Part shown: in pieces, positions 5,300 to 11,873 of the stretch
Numbering within the stretch: the stretch's first letter is position 1
Layout: each line of letters starts with the position of its first letter
NCBI GenBank assembly: GCA_038241115.1
Contig: JBBRGA010000090.1
Coordinates: 1-13,761 of the forward strand
Length of the DNA stretch: 13,761 nucleotides
Reading direction: 5' to 3'
Source: JANYJJ01 sp038241115
Lineage (GTDB): Bacteria > Pseudomonadota > Gammaproteobacteria > Burkholderiales > Burkholderiaceae_C
Program-made: the position numbers and the translations under genes
Notes under the pieces: generated by a model
The model's input: the letters and a program-made list of their open reading frames with translations, nothing else
What the model was told of the DNA's origin: nothing
Database searches by the model: none

Positions 5300-7385
5300 G
5301 CCGCGCACGCCGGCTTGGAACGGGCGGGCTTTCAAGTCCAGGCTCAACCGCATTTATTTGGGCTACACGGCTGCATTCGTCGTCTTTGTGTTGACGCTGG
5401 GCATGCTGGAACGCATGGGCCTTCCCAAGCGTTGGATTGGCGTGATCTTTCTGCTGTCCACAGTGGCGCTTTATGCGGTCATTGGCATCCTCAGCCGCAC
5501 CACTGACGCGGCCGAGTACTACGTGGCGGGGCGGCGTGTGCCGGCCATGTACAACGGCATGGCCACGGGCGCGGATTGGATGTCGGCTGCGTCCTTTATC
5601 GGTTTGGCAGGCACCCTGTACCTGCAGGGTTACGGCGGCTTGGCTTTTGTGATGGGCTGGACCGGCGGCTACTGTTTGGTGGCGTTGTTTTTGGCGCCCT
5701 ACCTGCGCAAATTTGGAGAGTTCACGATCCCTGATTTTTTGGCGGCGCGCTTTGGTGGCAACTGGCCCCGACTGGTTGGCGTGGTTGCTGCGATCCTGTG
5801 CTCTTTTGTTTATCTGGTGGCTCAGTTGTACGGCGTGGGCCTCATCACGGCGCGCTTGACGGGCGTTGATTTCGTCGTAGGCATTTTTTTGGGGCTGGGC
5901 GGCATGCTGGTGTGTTCGTTTTTGGGCGGCATGCGCGCGGTCACCTGGACTCAGGTGGCCCAGTACATCATTTTGGTGATTGCTTATTTGGTGCCGGTGG
6001 TGTGGTTGTCGGTGAAGCAAACTGGCGTGCCTGCGCCTCAAGTCGCCTACGGCCAACAGCTGGAGAAAGTCAGTCAGCGTGAATTGGTTTTGTTGGCCGA
6101 CCCCAAAGAGCAGGAAGTCGCGCTGGCCTTCAAGGCTTTGGCTGAGGATTACTCAGCGCGCCTGCGCGATGTGCCGCGCGCCATGGCGCTGGAGCGCGAA
6201 AGTGTTGAGAAAAAAGCCGCCCAACTTCGTTTGGCAGATGCGCCTTTGGCCCAGATTCAGGCAGCTGAAAAAGCAGTTGCCTTGTTGCCGAAAAGTGAAG
6301 CTGCCGCGCGAGATCTCTGGACCAAAGCCGCCGCTTTGAATGAAGCCCGCGCCAAGCCTTTGGGCGGAATGCCGCCGCACGCCCAGGCGTTTGCGGGCGA
6401 CCCGAACGGCAGCCCGTCTGAGCGGGCGGTTTACAGCGACTCGCGAACCAATTTTCTGGCTTTGGTTTTTTGCTTGATGCTGGGCACTGCCGGACTGCCG
6501 CACATCCTTGCGCGCTGTTACACCACGCCTTCTGTAAAAGCCGCGCGTGAGTCGGTGGTGTGGTCGCTGTTTTTCATACTGCTTCTGTATCTCACAGCGC
6601 CCGCGTTGGCGGTGTTGGTCAAGTACGAGGTGCTGACTTCATTGGTGGGTTTGCCTTTCGACCAATTGCCCGCGTGGGTAGGCATCTGGAGCAAGCTTGA
6701 TTCGTCTTTGCTGTCGGTGGTGGACATCAACCGCGACGGCATCTTGCAATTGGGTGAGCTGCGCATGGGCGGCGACATGGTGATGCTGGCGACGCCGGAG
6801 ATTGCAGGGCTGCCCTATGTCGTCTCGGGCATGGTGGCAGCCGGCGGCTTGGCGGCGGCGTTGTCGACCGCCGACGGCTTGTTGTTGACCATTGCCAATG
6901 CGCTGTCGCACGATGTTTATTACAAAGTGCTGCGACCGACTGCCAGCAACGCTCAGCGTGTGATCTTCTCGAAGGTCATGCTGTTGGCGGTGGCTTTGGC
7001 GGCGGCGGCCGTGGCGGCGCAGCGGCCGGCTGACATCGTTTTTTTAGTCTCGGCTGCGTTTTCACTTGCGGCCTCGGCCTTTGTTCCCGCCTTGGTCCTG
7101 GGTGTGTTTTGGCAACGCGCCAATCGGTGGGGGGCGGTTTCAGGCATGGTCTCGGGTTTGGCTATGAGTTGCTACTACATCGTGCAGAACGACGCCTGGA
7201 TGCGCGGGTTGCTGGGAGTCACATCGCCGATCAATCTGTGGTTTGGCATTCAACCGATCTCAGCGGGCGTGTTTGGCGTGCCGACAGGTTTGGCGGTGAT
7301 CGTCTTGGTGAGCTTGCTCACGCCCGCGCCCGACGAAAGGACGCTCGCGTTTTTGCGAAATATTCGCCAGCCTAAGGCGGTTTAA
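5292..7385 (+). CDS. Sodium:solute symporter, VC_2705-like subfamily, with long hydrophilic insert and EF-hand loop
   Basis: This is a multi-pass inner-membrane sodium/solute symporter (SSS family, related to acetate permease ActP); the substrate cannot be read from sequence. ATG 5292 gives 697 residues; an upstream ATG (5268) lies inside the DUF4212 gene. Family signatures include EYYVAGRRVPAMYNGMATGADWMSAASF (residues 75-102, split across the first helices), FGEFTIPDFLAARFGG, and GLAAALSTADGLLLTIANAL near 519-538. A charged, Ala/Glu/Lys-rich insert of about 140 residues (about 245-385) separates two membrane segments and looks helical. A canonical EF-hand calcium loop, DINRDGILQLGE, occupies residues 478-489 in another soluble loop. 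About a dozen hydrophobic segments are visible. Members of this subfamily often carry loop insertions. The gene is the last of the methyltransferase-rnhA-DUF4212 run. Confidence 0.9.
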   Translation: MTEPRTPAWNGRAFKSRLNRIYLGYTAAFVVFVLTLGMLERMGLPKRWIGVIFLLSTVALYAVIGILSRTTDAAEYYVAGRRVPAMYNGMATGADWMSAASFIGLAGTLYLQGYGGLAFVMGWTGGYCLVALFLAPYLRKFGEFTIPDFLAARFGGNWPRLVGVVAAILCSFVYLVAQLYGVGLITARLTGVDFVVGIFLGLGGMLVCSFLGGMRAVTWTQVAQYIILVIAYLVPVVWLSVKQTGVPAPQVAYGQQLEKVSQRELVLLADPKEQEVALAFKALAEDYSARLRDVPRAMALERESVEKKAAQLRLADAPLAQIQAAEKAVALLPKSEAAARDLWTKAAALNEARAKPLGGMPPHAQAFAGDPNGSPSERAVYSDSRTNFLALVFCLMLGTAGLPHILARCYTTPSVKAARESVVWSLFFILLLYLTAPALAVLVKYEVLTSLVGLPFDQLPAWVGIWSKLDSSLLSVVDINRDGILQLGELRMGGDMVMLATPEIAGLPYVVSGMVAAGGLAAALSTADGLLLTIANALSHDVYYKVLRPTASNAQRVIFSKVMLLAVALAAAAVAAQRPADIVFLVSAAFSLAASAFVPALVLGVFWQRANRWGAVSGMVSGLAMSCYYIVQNDAWMRGLLGVTSPINLWFGIQPISAGVFGVPTGLAVIVLVSLLTPAPDERTLAFLRNIRQPKAV

Positions 7386-7405
7386 GGAAGCTGCTGAGGG
7401 AATGC

Positions 7406-7423
7406 GCGGTGAAGCCGCACCGC
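7406..7423. promoter_or_regulatory. Perfect 6-6-6 dyad next to the rpsF promoter
   Basis: GCGGTG (7406-7411) and CACCGC (7418-7423) are exact inverted repeats around AAGCCG. The dyad occupies the -35 and spacer region of the TATAAT promoter at 7429, where no good -35 hexamer is present. It may be an operator, or the 3' hairpin of the symporter transcript; no T tract follows. Confidence 0.4.
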
Positions 7424-7428
7424 TGGCC

Positions 7429-7434
7429 TATAAT
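7429..7434 (+). promoter_or_regulatory. -10 element of the rpsF operon promoter
   Basis: A perfect TATAAT lies 124 bases before the rpsF ATG. Transcription would begin near 7441, giving a leader of about 117 bases. The -35 region, at about 7406-7411, has no resemblance to TTGACA. Confidence 0.6.
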
Positions 7435-7466
7435 CATGGGCTGACCTTGCCACACCCAATCGACAT

Positions 7467-7528
7467 GCCGGATTTACCGCGCATCGGCACGGGGTGGCTT
7501 CCCGACCCAGCTTCGGCCGATATCCGGC
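7467..7528 (+). promoter_or_regulatory. Candidate S6:S18 autoregulatory leader RNA of the rpsF operon
   Basis: GCCGGAT (7467-7473) pairs with ATCCGGC (7522-7528). Directly inside it, ATCGGC (7483-7488) pairs with GCCGAT (7516-7521). The two stems stack on the 3' side, while the 5' side carries a 9-base bulge (7474-7482) that contains ACCG. GGGT (7492-7495) and ACCC (7505-7508) close the tip. Known leaders of rpsF operons bind the S6:S18 complex through a hairpin with a conserved CCG-containing bulge that mimics 16S rRNA. Position, shape and bulge fit that model, but the match is by eye. Confidence 0.5.
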
Positions 7529-7545
7529 TGCGGGGGCGGAAACCC

Positions 7546-7552
7546 AAAGGAG
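7546..7552 (+). promoter_or_regulatory. Shine-Dalgarno site of rpsF
   Basis: AAAGGAG ends 5 bases before ATG 7558. It decides the start against the longer open frame, whose upstream ATG at 7402 precedes the promoter. Confidence 0.85.
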
Positions 7553-7557
7553 TTGTC

Positions 7558-7926
7558 ATGCGTCACTATGAGATCGTTATCTTGATCCATCCGGATCAGA
7601 GCGAACAAGTTCCAGCCATGCTGGAACGATACAAAAGCACCATCGCCGCTGGCGGCGGCAAAGTGCACAGAATTGAAGATTGGGGCCGTCGCCAGATGGC
7701 TTACCTGATTCAAAAACTCGCCAAAGCCCACTATCTGTGCCTGAACATCGAGTGCAGCAAAGAAGTGCTGGCTGAGATTGAAACGGGCTTTCGCTTCAAC
7801 GATGCGGTTCTGCGTCACTTGACCGTGCTGAAAAGCAAGGCTGAGACAACACCGTCGGTAATGATGAAGTCGGTCGACAAAGAGGACAACCGCAAGCCGG
7901 CCCCTCAGCAGGAAACCACCCACTGA
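7558..7926 (+). CDS. rpsF: Small ribosomal subunit protein bS6
   Basis: bS6 is a platform protein of the 30S subunit and binds 16S rRNA together with bS18, which is encoded two genes downstream. ATG 7558 gives 122 residues starting MRHYEIVILIHPDQSEQVPAML, the standard S6 start. Other signatures are KVHRIEDWGRRQMAYLI and the LKSKAETTPS region after the ferredoxin-like core. The acidic/polar tail (MKSVDKEDNRKPAPQQETTH) is a little shorter than in Escherichia coli. A strong Shine-Dalgarno precedes it. It is the first gene of rpsF-priB-rpsR-rplI, and its leader appears to carry the binding site for its own product with bS18, which implies feedback control of translation. Confidence 0.97.
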   Translation: MRHYEIVILIHPDQSEQVPAMLERYKSTIAAGGGKVHRIEDWGRRQMAYLIQKLAKAHYLCLNIECSKEVLAEIETGFRFNDAVLRHLTVLKSKAETTPSVMMKSVDKEDNRKPAPQQETTH

Positions 7927-7963
7927 AGTTGACAGAAGCGTCGGTGCTTCACCCGAGCGCGCA

Positions 7964-8245
7964 GTGAACCGTTTGGTTCTCACGGCTCAACTGGTGGAGC
8001 GAAGCGCTGTGAGGTACACCCCGGCCGGTCTGCCGGCCCTGGACTTGAGCTTGAGGCACGAGTCCGAGGTCACACAAGACGGCCAAATTCGCAAAGTCTC
8101 GATGGAAATTCGGGCCAGAGCGATTGGTGAGATCACGCAGCGAGTGTCGGAAATCGAAATTGGAAGCCACCACGGTTTTGCCGGCTTCCTCGGTTCTCAG
8201 CGCAACGGACGCGGTGTCGTATTTCATGTGACCGAGCTGGACTGA
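7964..8245 (+). CDS. priB: Primosomal replication protein N, PriB
   Basis: PriB is a dimeric OB-fold single-stranded DNA-binding protein that joins PriA at stalled forks to help reload DnaB during replication restart. The 93-residue product begins MNRLVLTAQLVERSAVRYTPAGLPALDL, typical of betaproteobacterial PriB, and covers one OB fold through GFLGSQRNGRGVVFHVTELD. The start is GTG 7964; no ATG is available at a sensible place, and the Shine-Dalgarno is weak, which may help keep PriB below ribosomal-protein levels. It sits 37 bases after rpsF and 58 before rpsR, the usual position for this gene. It has no link to ribosomes beyond co-transcription. Its partner helicase gene dnaB follows in the same region. 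Confidence 0.93.
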   Translation: MNRLVLTAQLVERSAVRYTPAGLPALDLSLRHESEVTQDGQIRKVSMEIRARAIGEITQRVSEIEIGSHHGFAGFLGSQRNGRGVVFHVTELD

Positions 8246-8303
8246 ATTCAACATTCACCCGACTTATCCCCAATAATTTCTACAGAACAAACTGAGGTTC
8301 AAG

Positions 8304-8597
8304 ATGCCACCACCATCACGCGGTAAGGGTAAGTTTTCAAAAGATCGCAAGCCGAAACGCAACACGCAATCGCTGCTGTTTCGTCGCAAACGCTTCTGCC
8401 GTTTTACGGTCACCAACGTTGTTGAGATTGACTACAAAGACGTCGAAACATTGCGCGACTTCATCGGCGAGAACGGCAAAATCACGCCCGCACGCCTGAC
8501 CGGCACGCGCGCTTTCTTCCAGAGACAGCTGACCACGTGTATCAAACGTGCTCGCTTCCTGGCCATGCTGCCGTACAGCGACCAGCATCGCGTTTAA
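8304..8597 (+). CDS. rpsR: Small ribosomal subunit protein bS18
   Basis: bS18 binds the 30S platform as a heterodimer with bS6. The 97-residue product has the core FRRKRFCRFTVTNVVEIDYKDV, followed by LRDFIGENGKITPARLTGT and RQLTTCIKRARFLAMLPY. It carries a basic N-terminal extension (MPPPSRGKGKFSKDRKPKRN) that makes it about 20 residues longer than the Escherichia coli protein, as I recall for Burkholderiales. GAGG at 8294-8297 lies before ATG 8304. The stop codon (8595-8597) overlaps the Shine-Dalgarno of rplI, so translation of the two is likely linked. Together with bS6 it is the expected ligand for the leader RNA upstream of rpsF. Confidence 0.97.
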   Translation: MPPPSRGKGKFSKDRKPKRNTQSLLFRRKRFCRFTVTNVVEIDYKDVETLRDFIGENGKITPARLTGTRAFFQRQLTTCIKRARFLAMLPYSDQHRV

Positions 8598-8601
8598 GGA
8601 G
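8596..8601 (+). promoter_or_regulatory. Shine-Dalgarno site of rplI overlapping the rpsR stop
   Basis: AAGGAG shares its first bases with the rpsR TAA stop and stands 8 bases before ATG 8610. Ribosomes ending on rpsR would sit on this site, favouring coupled initiation. Confidence 0.8.
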
Positions 8602-8609
8602 CCATCAAC

Positions 8610-9062
8610 ATGCAAGTGATCCTGCTCGACAAAGTGGCCAACCTCGGCAATCTCGGCGACGTCGTCAAGGTGAAAGATGGTTACGCCCGCAACTTTTTGA
8701 TCCCCAGCCGCGCAGCACGCCGTGCCACGCCCAAGGCGATTGAGGAGTTCGAAATCAAGCGCGCTGAGCTCGAGAAAGCTGCCGGCGAACGTTTTGCCGC
8801 GGCGCAATCCCTTGGCGAAAAAATGAGCGGTCGCACGGTCCACATCACGCAAAAAGCGGGTGTGGACGGACGCTTGTTCGGCTCAGTCACGAACAACGAC
8901 ATTGCCGAAGCACTGACCCGCATCGACTTCAAAATCGTCAAGGCGCAGGTGCGCATGCCCAACGGCCCGTTGAAGACGGTTGGCGAACACACGGTGACGG
9001 TTGCTCCGCACACTGACGTGGTTGTCGAAGTCAAAGTGGTGGTGGTCGGCGAAACCGACTGA
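8610..9062 (+). CDS. rplI: Large ribosomal subunit protein bL9
   Basis: bL9 binds 23S rRNA near the base of the L1 stalk and extends over the neighbouring region of the ribosome. The 150-residue length is standard. The N-terminal RNA-binding domain reads MQVILLDKVANLGNLGDVVK followed by GYARNFLIPSRAARRAT. A long charged connecting helix follows (about residues 45-75). The C-terminal domain has GRLFGSVTNNDIAEAL and ends in VVVEVKVVVVGETD. It is the last gene of the operon, and a strong intrinsic terminator starts 34 bases after its stop. Confidence 0.98.
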   Translation: MQVILLDKVANLGNLGDVVKVKDGYARNFLIPSRAARRATPKAIEEFEIKRAELEKAAGERFAAAQSLGEKMSGRTVHITQKAGVDGRLFGSVTNNDIAEALTRIDFKIVKAQVRMPNGPLKTVGEHTVTVAPHTDVVVEVKVVVVGETD

Positions 9063-9095
9063 TCGGTTTTCCGCGGGTTGTTGCACAGCGACACG

Positions 9096-9122
9096 AAGGG
9101 CCGGTTCAACCGGCCCTTTTTT
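9096..9122 (+). terminator. Intrinsic terminator of the rpsF-rplI operon
   Basis: AAGGGCCGGTT (9096-9106) and AACCGGCCCTT (9108-9118) are exact complements, giving about 10 usable base pairs with a tight loop. A run of six T residues (9117-9122) follows. It separates the ribosomal operon from dnaB. Confidence 0.93.
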
Positions 9123-9158
9123 ATTTCTTCGAGCACTTATTGCACTTGCTCACCGCTC

Positions 9159-9191
9159 TTCCACCTTCGTTCCACAGGCTTTTCCACAGGC
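9159..9191 (+). repeat. Three phased TTCCAC motifs upstream of dnaB
   Basis: TTCCAC occurs at 9159, 9170 and 9182, spaced 11 and 12 bases, close to one helical turn. The last two copies extend to TTCCACAGGC. TTTTCCACA (9180-9188) differs from the DnaA box TTATCCACA at one position. They may be DnaA-binding sites in front of the helicase gene, or chance repeats. The rest of the 9123-9220 gap shows only a possible -10. Confidence 0.35.
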
Positions 9192-9208
9192 CTTGAATTT
9201 GCCACTCT

Positions 9209-9214
9209 TATGAT
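9209..9214 (+). promoter_or_regulatory. Candidate -10 element of dnaB
   Basis: TATGAT matches TATAAT at 5 of 6 positions and ends 6 bases before the dnaB ATG (9221). A transcript from it would start at or next to the ATG. No good -35 is seen at the right distance. Confidence 0.3.
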
Positions 9215-9220
9215 CGTGTG

Positions 9221-10669
9221 ATGTCTGCCGTTTTCTCATCTCCTGCCTTCTCGTCGCCTGAATTCAATGCGTCTGCATCACGCCCCGACGACGAAGTGGC
9301 GCGCTTGCGCATACCGCCGCATTCGGTCGAGGCCGAGCAAAGCGTGCTGGGAGGCCTGCTCATCGACAACAGCGCTTGGGACCGTGCCGGTGATTTGTTG
9401 AGCGACAGCGATTTCTATCGCTACGAACATCGATTTATTTACGCGGCCATCGGCGCGCTGGTGAATGCCACCAAACCTGCCGACGTGATCACCGTCTTCG
9501 AGCAGCTGCAAAGTCTGGGCAAGGCAGACGAATGCGGAGGGCTGGTTTATCTGAATGCTTTGGCGCAAAGCGTGCCCAGCGCGGCCAACATGCGGCGCTA
9601 TGCCGAGATCGTGCGAGAGCGCGCGGTGCTGCGCAAACTGGTGGCGGTGAGCGACGAGATCGCCACAACCGCTTTCAACCCGCAAGGCCGTCAAGTCTCG
9701 GAAATATTGGACGAAGCCGAGGGCAAGATTTTCCGCATCGGCGAGGAAGGGTCGCGCTCGCGCGAAGGTTTCCAAAGCATGGACACCCTGGTCGTGCAGT
9801 TGCTCGACCGCGTGACCGAGCTGTATGAAAACGGTGCCGAAGACGTCACCGGTGTGCGCAGCGGTTATGTTGATTTAGACCGCATGACCTCGGGCTTCCA
9901 GCCTGGCGATCTGGTAGTGCTTGCTGCGCGGCCGTCGATGGGGAAAACCGCATTGGCGCTCAATATCGCCGAGCATGTGGCCGTCAACGAGGGCCTGCCA
10001 GTGGTGGTTTTTTCCATGGAAATGGGTGCGGCTCAATTGGCGCTGCGCTTGGTCGGTTCGATGGGTCGCATCGACCAAAGCAATCTGCGCACCGGCCGTT
10101 TGAAAGACGACGAATGGGGCCGCTTGTCAGAAGCCGTCGAGAAGCTCGGCAGCGTGAGCATGTTCATCGACGAAAGCTCGGCGCTCACGCCCAGCGAGGT
10201 TCGCGCCCGGGCACGCCGCCAGGCGCGGCAGTGCGGTCAACTGGGCTTGATCGTGGTGGACTATTTGCAACTCATGAGCGGCAGTGGCGGCTCCAGCGAT
10301 GAGAACCGAGCCACCGTGATCGGCGAAATTTCACGCGGCTTGAAGTCGCTGGCCAAAGAGTTGAAGTGCCCGGTGATCGCGCTGTCTCAGCTCAACCGAA
10401 GTGTCGAAAGCCGCACCGACAAGCGACCCATGATGAGCGACCTTCGTGAATCGGGCGCGATCGAGCAAGACGCCGACATCATCATGTTCATCTACCGTGA
10501 TGATTACTACACCAAGGAAGCATCGAAAGAGCCGAACATCGCCGAAGTGATCATCGGCAAGCAACGCAACGGCCCTACCGGAACCGTCAAACTGTTTTTC
10601 AACAAGCCGCTTACCAAGTTCGACAACCTGGCACCCGGCAGTTACGGCAGCGGCGGCAACGAGTACTGA
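9221..10669 (+). CDS. dnaB: Replicative DNA helicase DnaB
   Basis: DnaB is the hexameric 5'-3' helicase that unwinds DNA ahead of the replisome and recruits primase. ATG 9221 gives 482 residues; a GTG one codon earlier is the alternative. The N-terminal primase-interaction domain starts near IPPHSVEAEQSVLGGLLIDN (31-50). After the linker comes the RecA-like core: TGVRSGYVDLDRMTSGFQPG (210-229), Walker A ARPSMGKT (236-243), FSMEMG (264-269), Walker B LIVVDYLQLM (343-352), and ALSQLNRSVESRTDKRPMMS then DLRESGAIEQDADIIMFIYR near the end. The arginine-finger region KQRNGPTG is present. Length is normal and there is no intein. The first 25 residues are Ser/Ala/Pro-rich and likely disordered. It lies after the rpsF-priB-rpsR-rplI operon and its terminator, so it is probably transcribed on its own. 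Confidence 0.97.
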   Translation: MSAVFSSPAFSSPEFNASASRPDDEVARLRIPPHSVEAEQSVLGGLLIDNSAWDRAGDLLSDSDFYRYEHRFIYAAIGALVNATKPADVITVFEQLQSLGKADECGGLVYLNALAQSVPSAANMRRYAEIVRERAVLRKLVAVSDEIATTAFNPQGRQVSEILDEAEGKIFRIGEEGSRSREGFQSMDTLVVQLLDRVTELYENGAEDVTGVRSGYVDLDRMTSGFQPGDLVVLAARPSMGKTALALNIAEHVAVNEGLPVVVFSMEMGAAQLALRLVGSMGRIDQSNLRTGRLKDDEWGRLSEAVEKLGSVSMFIDESSALTPSEVRARARRQARQCGQLGLIVVDYLQLMSGSGGSSDENRATVIGEISRGLKSLAKELKCPVIALSQLNRSVESRTDKRPMMSDLRESGAIEQDADIIMFIYRDDYYTKEASKEPNIAEVIIGKQRNGPTGTVKLFFNKPLTKFDNLAPGSYGSGGNEY

Positions 10670-10687
10670 TCGCCTCATGGGGTCAAT

Positions 10688-10708
10688 CAGGCGTTCCGAC
10701 TTCGCCTG
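10688..10708. terminator. Hairpin 1 in the dnaB/DUF305 convergent gap
   Basis: CAGGCG (10688-10693) pairs exactly with CGCCTG (10703-10708) across a 9-base loop, 18 bases after the dnaB stop. No T tract follows, so any termination would be weak. Confidence 0.35.
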
Positions 10709-10735
10709 CCGCGCCCGCAAGACAGCATCACCTCG

Positions 10736-10751
10736 GCCCAGTCATCTGGGC
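10736..10751. terminator. Hairpin 2 in the dnaB/DUF305 convergent gap
   Basis: GCCCAG (10736-10741) and CTGGGC (10746-10751) form a perfect stem with loop TCAT. It lies between two convergent genes and could serve both directions, but lacks a proper T tract on either strand. Confidence 0.4.
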
Positions 10752-10771
10752 TTCCACCGTAGGCTGCTGGC

Positions 10772-11194
10772 TTATTTGTTCATCTTCATGGTGGAATTTT
10801 CTTGCTTGCTCAGAAACGCATCGAACGCGGCGATTTCCTTTTTCTGTGCAGCGATGATGGCCTTGGCCATCTTCTTCATTTGCGGATCCTTGCCGGTGCT
10901 CAGTTCGACATTGGCCATGTCAATGGCACCTTGGTGGTGAATTCGCATCATCGTTGCGAAGTCCACGTCTGGATTCCCCGACATCGGCATTGAGCCCATC
11001 TTGCCGTTCATGTCTTTCATCGTGCTCTGCATGTCCATGCCTTTGCCCGGCATCGCCGATGAAGCCGCCATGCCGCCTTGCATGGCTGGCATGGCTCCCT
11101 TCGTTTGCGAGTGGGCCACGGGCAACAGCAGTGCGACTGCCATGGCGCCGACGCTCAGGTGGCGGAGATTGAGGTGCTTGATATTGCGGTTCAT
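10772..11194 (-). CDS. Secreted methionine-rich DUF305 (CopM-like) protein
   Basis: DUF305 proteins adopt a ferritin-like helical fold; some, such as CopM, bind copper in the periplasm. From ATG 11194 the product has 140 residues. A signal peptide (basic MNRNIKHLNLRH, then hydrophobic VGAMAVALLLPVAHS) ends near residue 29. A Met/Gly-rich low-complexity stretch (about 34-72) follows. The DUF305 core has FATMMRIHHQGAIDMANVEL with His86-His87, and DPQMKKMAKAIIAAQKKEI. It has 20 methionines in all, 18 of them after the signal peptide, which suits Cu(I) binding. AGGA lies about 7 bases before the start and supports it over the longer open frame. It stands alone, converging on dnaB. No copper regulator or efflux gene is visible nearby, so metal handling is an inference from family and composition. 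Confidence 0.85.
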   Translation of the reverse strand: MNRNIKHLNLRHLSVGAMAVALLLPVAHSQTKGAMPAMQGGMAASSAMPGKGMDMQSTMKDMNGKMGSMPMSGNPDVDFATMMRIHHQGAIDMANVELSTGKDPQMKKMAKAIIAAQKKEIAAFDAFLSKQENSTMKMNK

Positions 11195-11373
11195 CGTGGG
11201 TCCTGTGGGTTGTGTGTCTGCGGTTGGCGATAGAAAAACCCGTGCCGCGCAGCAGGTGTTGAGATTGCCTGCCGCAGCGTTGGCCTGAAACAAGCGAACT
11301 GCGTGTTCGCATGTCCGTCGAGTCCTACAAGTGCCCCTTGAATCACACGCCGCCCCCGGGCGCAGCGGTTCGG

Positions 11374-11871
11374 TTAAATCAACAGCGGCTTGTCTGGCAA
11401 TTCGTTGGCGTTGTTTGCATCCGCAGGAAAGTGCGCCCGAAGTTGCCGCGCAACCTCCTGGATGCCGCTGATTGCGCCAGCCTCGAATTTCGCCGCCTTG
11501 AATGCCACTTCCATTTCACGGCAGATCGCCGTCCAAGTGTGCTGGCCCGCCACGGCGTGAATGCCGCGGTCGGCCACGATCTCCACCGCGCGGTCGGCCC
11601 ACAGCAGATAGACCAACACACCGGTGTTGTGTTCGGTGTCCCACATTCGCAATTGCGAAAACAGCGCGAGCGCGCGTTCGTTCGCCGTCTGCCCGCCAAA
11701 AAGTGGCGCGCCGTCAAGCGCCCCTTCGACAACGAATCGAACTTCCCCGCGATGACTGGCCTCGCTGGTCTGGATCGCCTGCTCGATGGCCTGCAGCGAG
11801 GCGCTCGGGAAGGCGCTCTTGACCTGGCCTTGAGTCATCGCGAGATGACGAAGGATGCGTTTGACGTTCAC
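11374..11871 (-). CDS. TPM-domain protein, soluble, third full gene of the LemA operon
   Basis: The product is predicted to be cytoplasmic, with a TPM (DUF477) fold and no known substrate. Start GTG 11871 lies 2 bases after the stop of the YgcG-like gene and gives 165 residues; the much longer open frame upstream is the out-of-frame shadow of that gene's glycine tail. The sequence VNVKRILRHLAMTQGQVKSA leads into FPSASLQAIEQAIQTSEASH. The TPM core then has GEVRFVVEGALDG, NTGVLVYLLWADRAVEIVAD, GIHAVAGQHTWTAICREME and FEAGAISGIQEVARQLRAHF. There is no signal peptide or membrane helix, unlike the neighbouring TPM protein. Pairing of one exported and one soluble TPM protein with LemA recurs in Burkholderiales as far as I recall. 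A GGGCAGG stretch upstream may act as ribosome binding site. Confidence 0.85.
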   Translation of the reverse strand: MNVKRILRHLAMTQGQVKSAFPSASLQAIEQAIQTSEASHRGEVRFVVEGALDGAPLFGGQTANERALALFSQLRMWDTEHNTGVLVYLLWADRAVEIVADRGIHAVAGQHTWTAICREMEVAFKAAKFEAGAISGIQEVARQLRAHFPADANNANELPDKPLLI

Positions 11872-11873
11872 GG

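Noticed and set aside
5154..6056. Minus-strand open frame of 300 codons opposite the symporter
   Set aside because: His/Gln/Arg-rich antisense translation of a membrane-protein gene with no recognisable domain.
7402..7557. Longer bS6 beginning at 7402
   Set aside because: The extra codons cover the promoter -10 and the leader hairpin; the strong Shine-Dalgarno and the family start both point to 7558.
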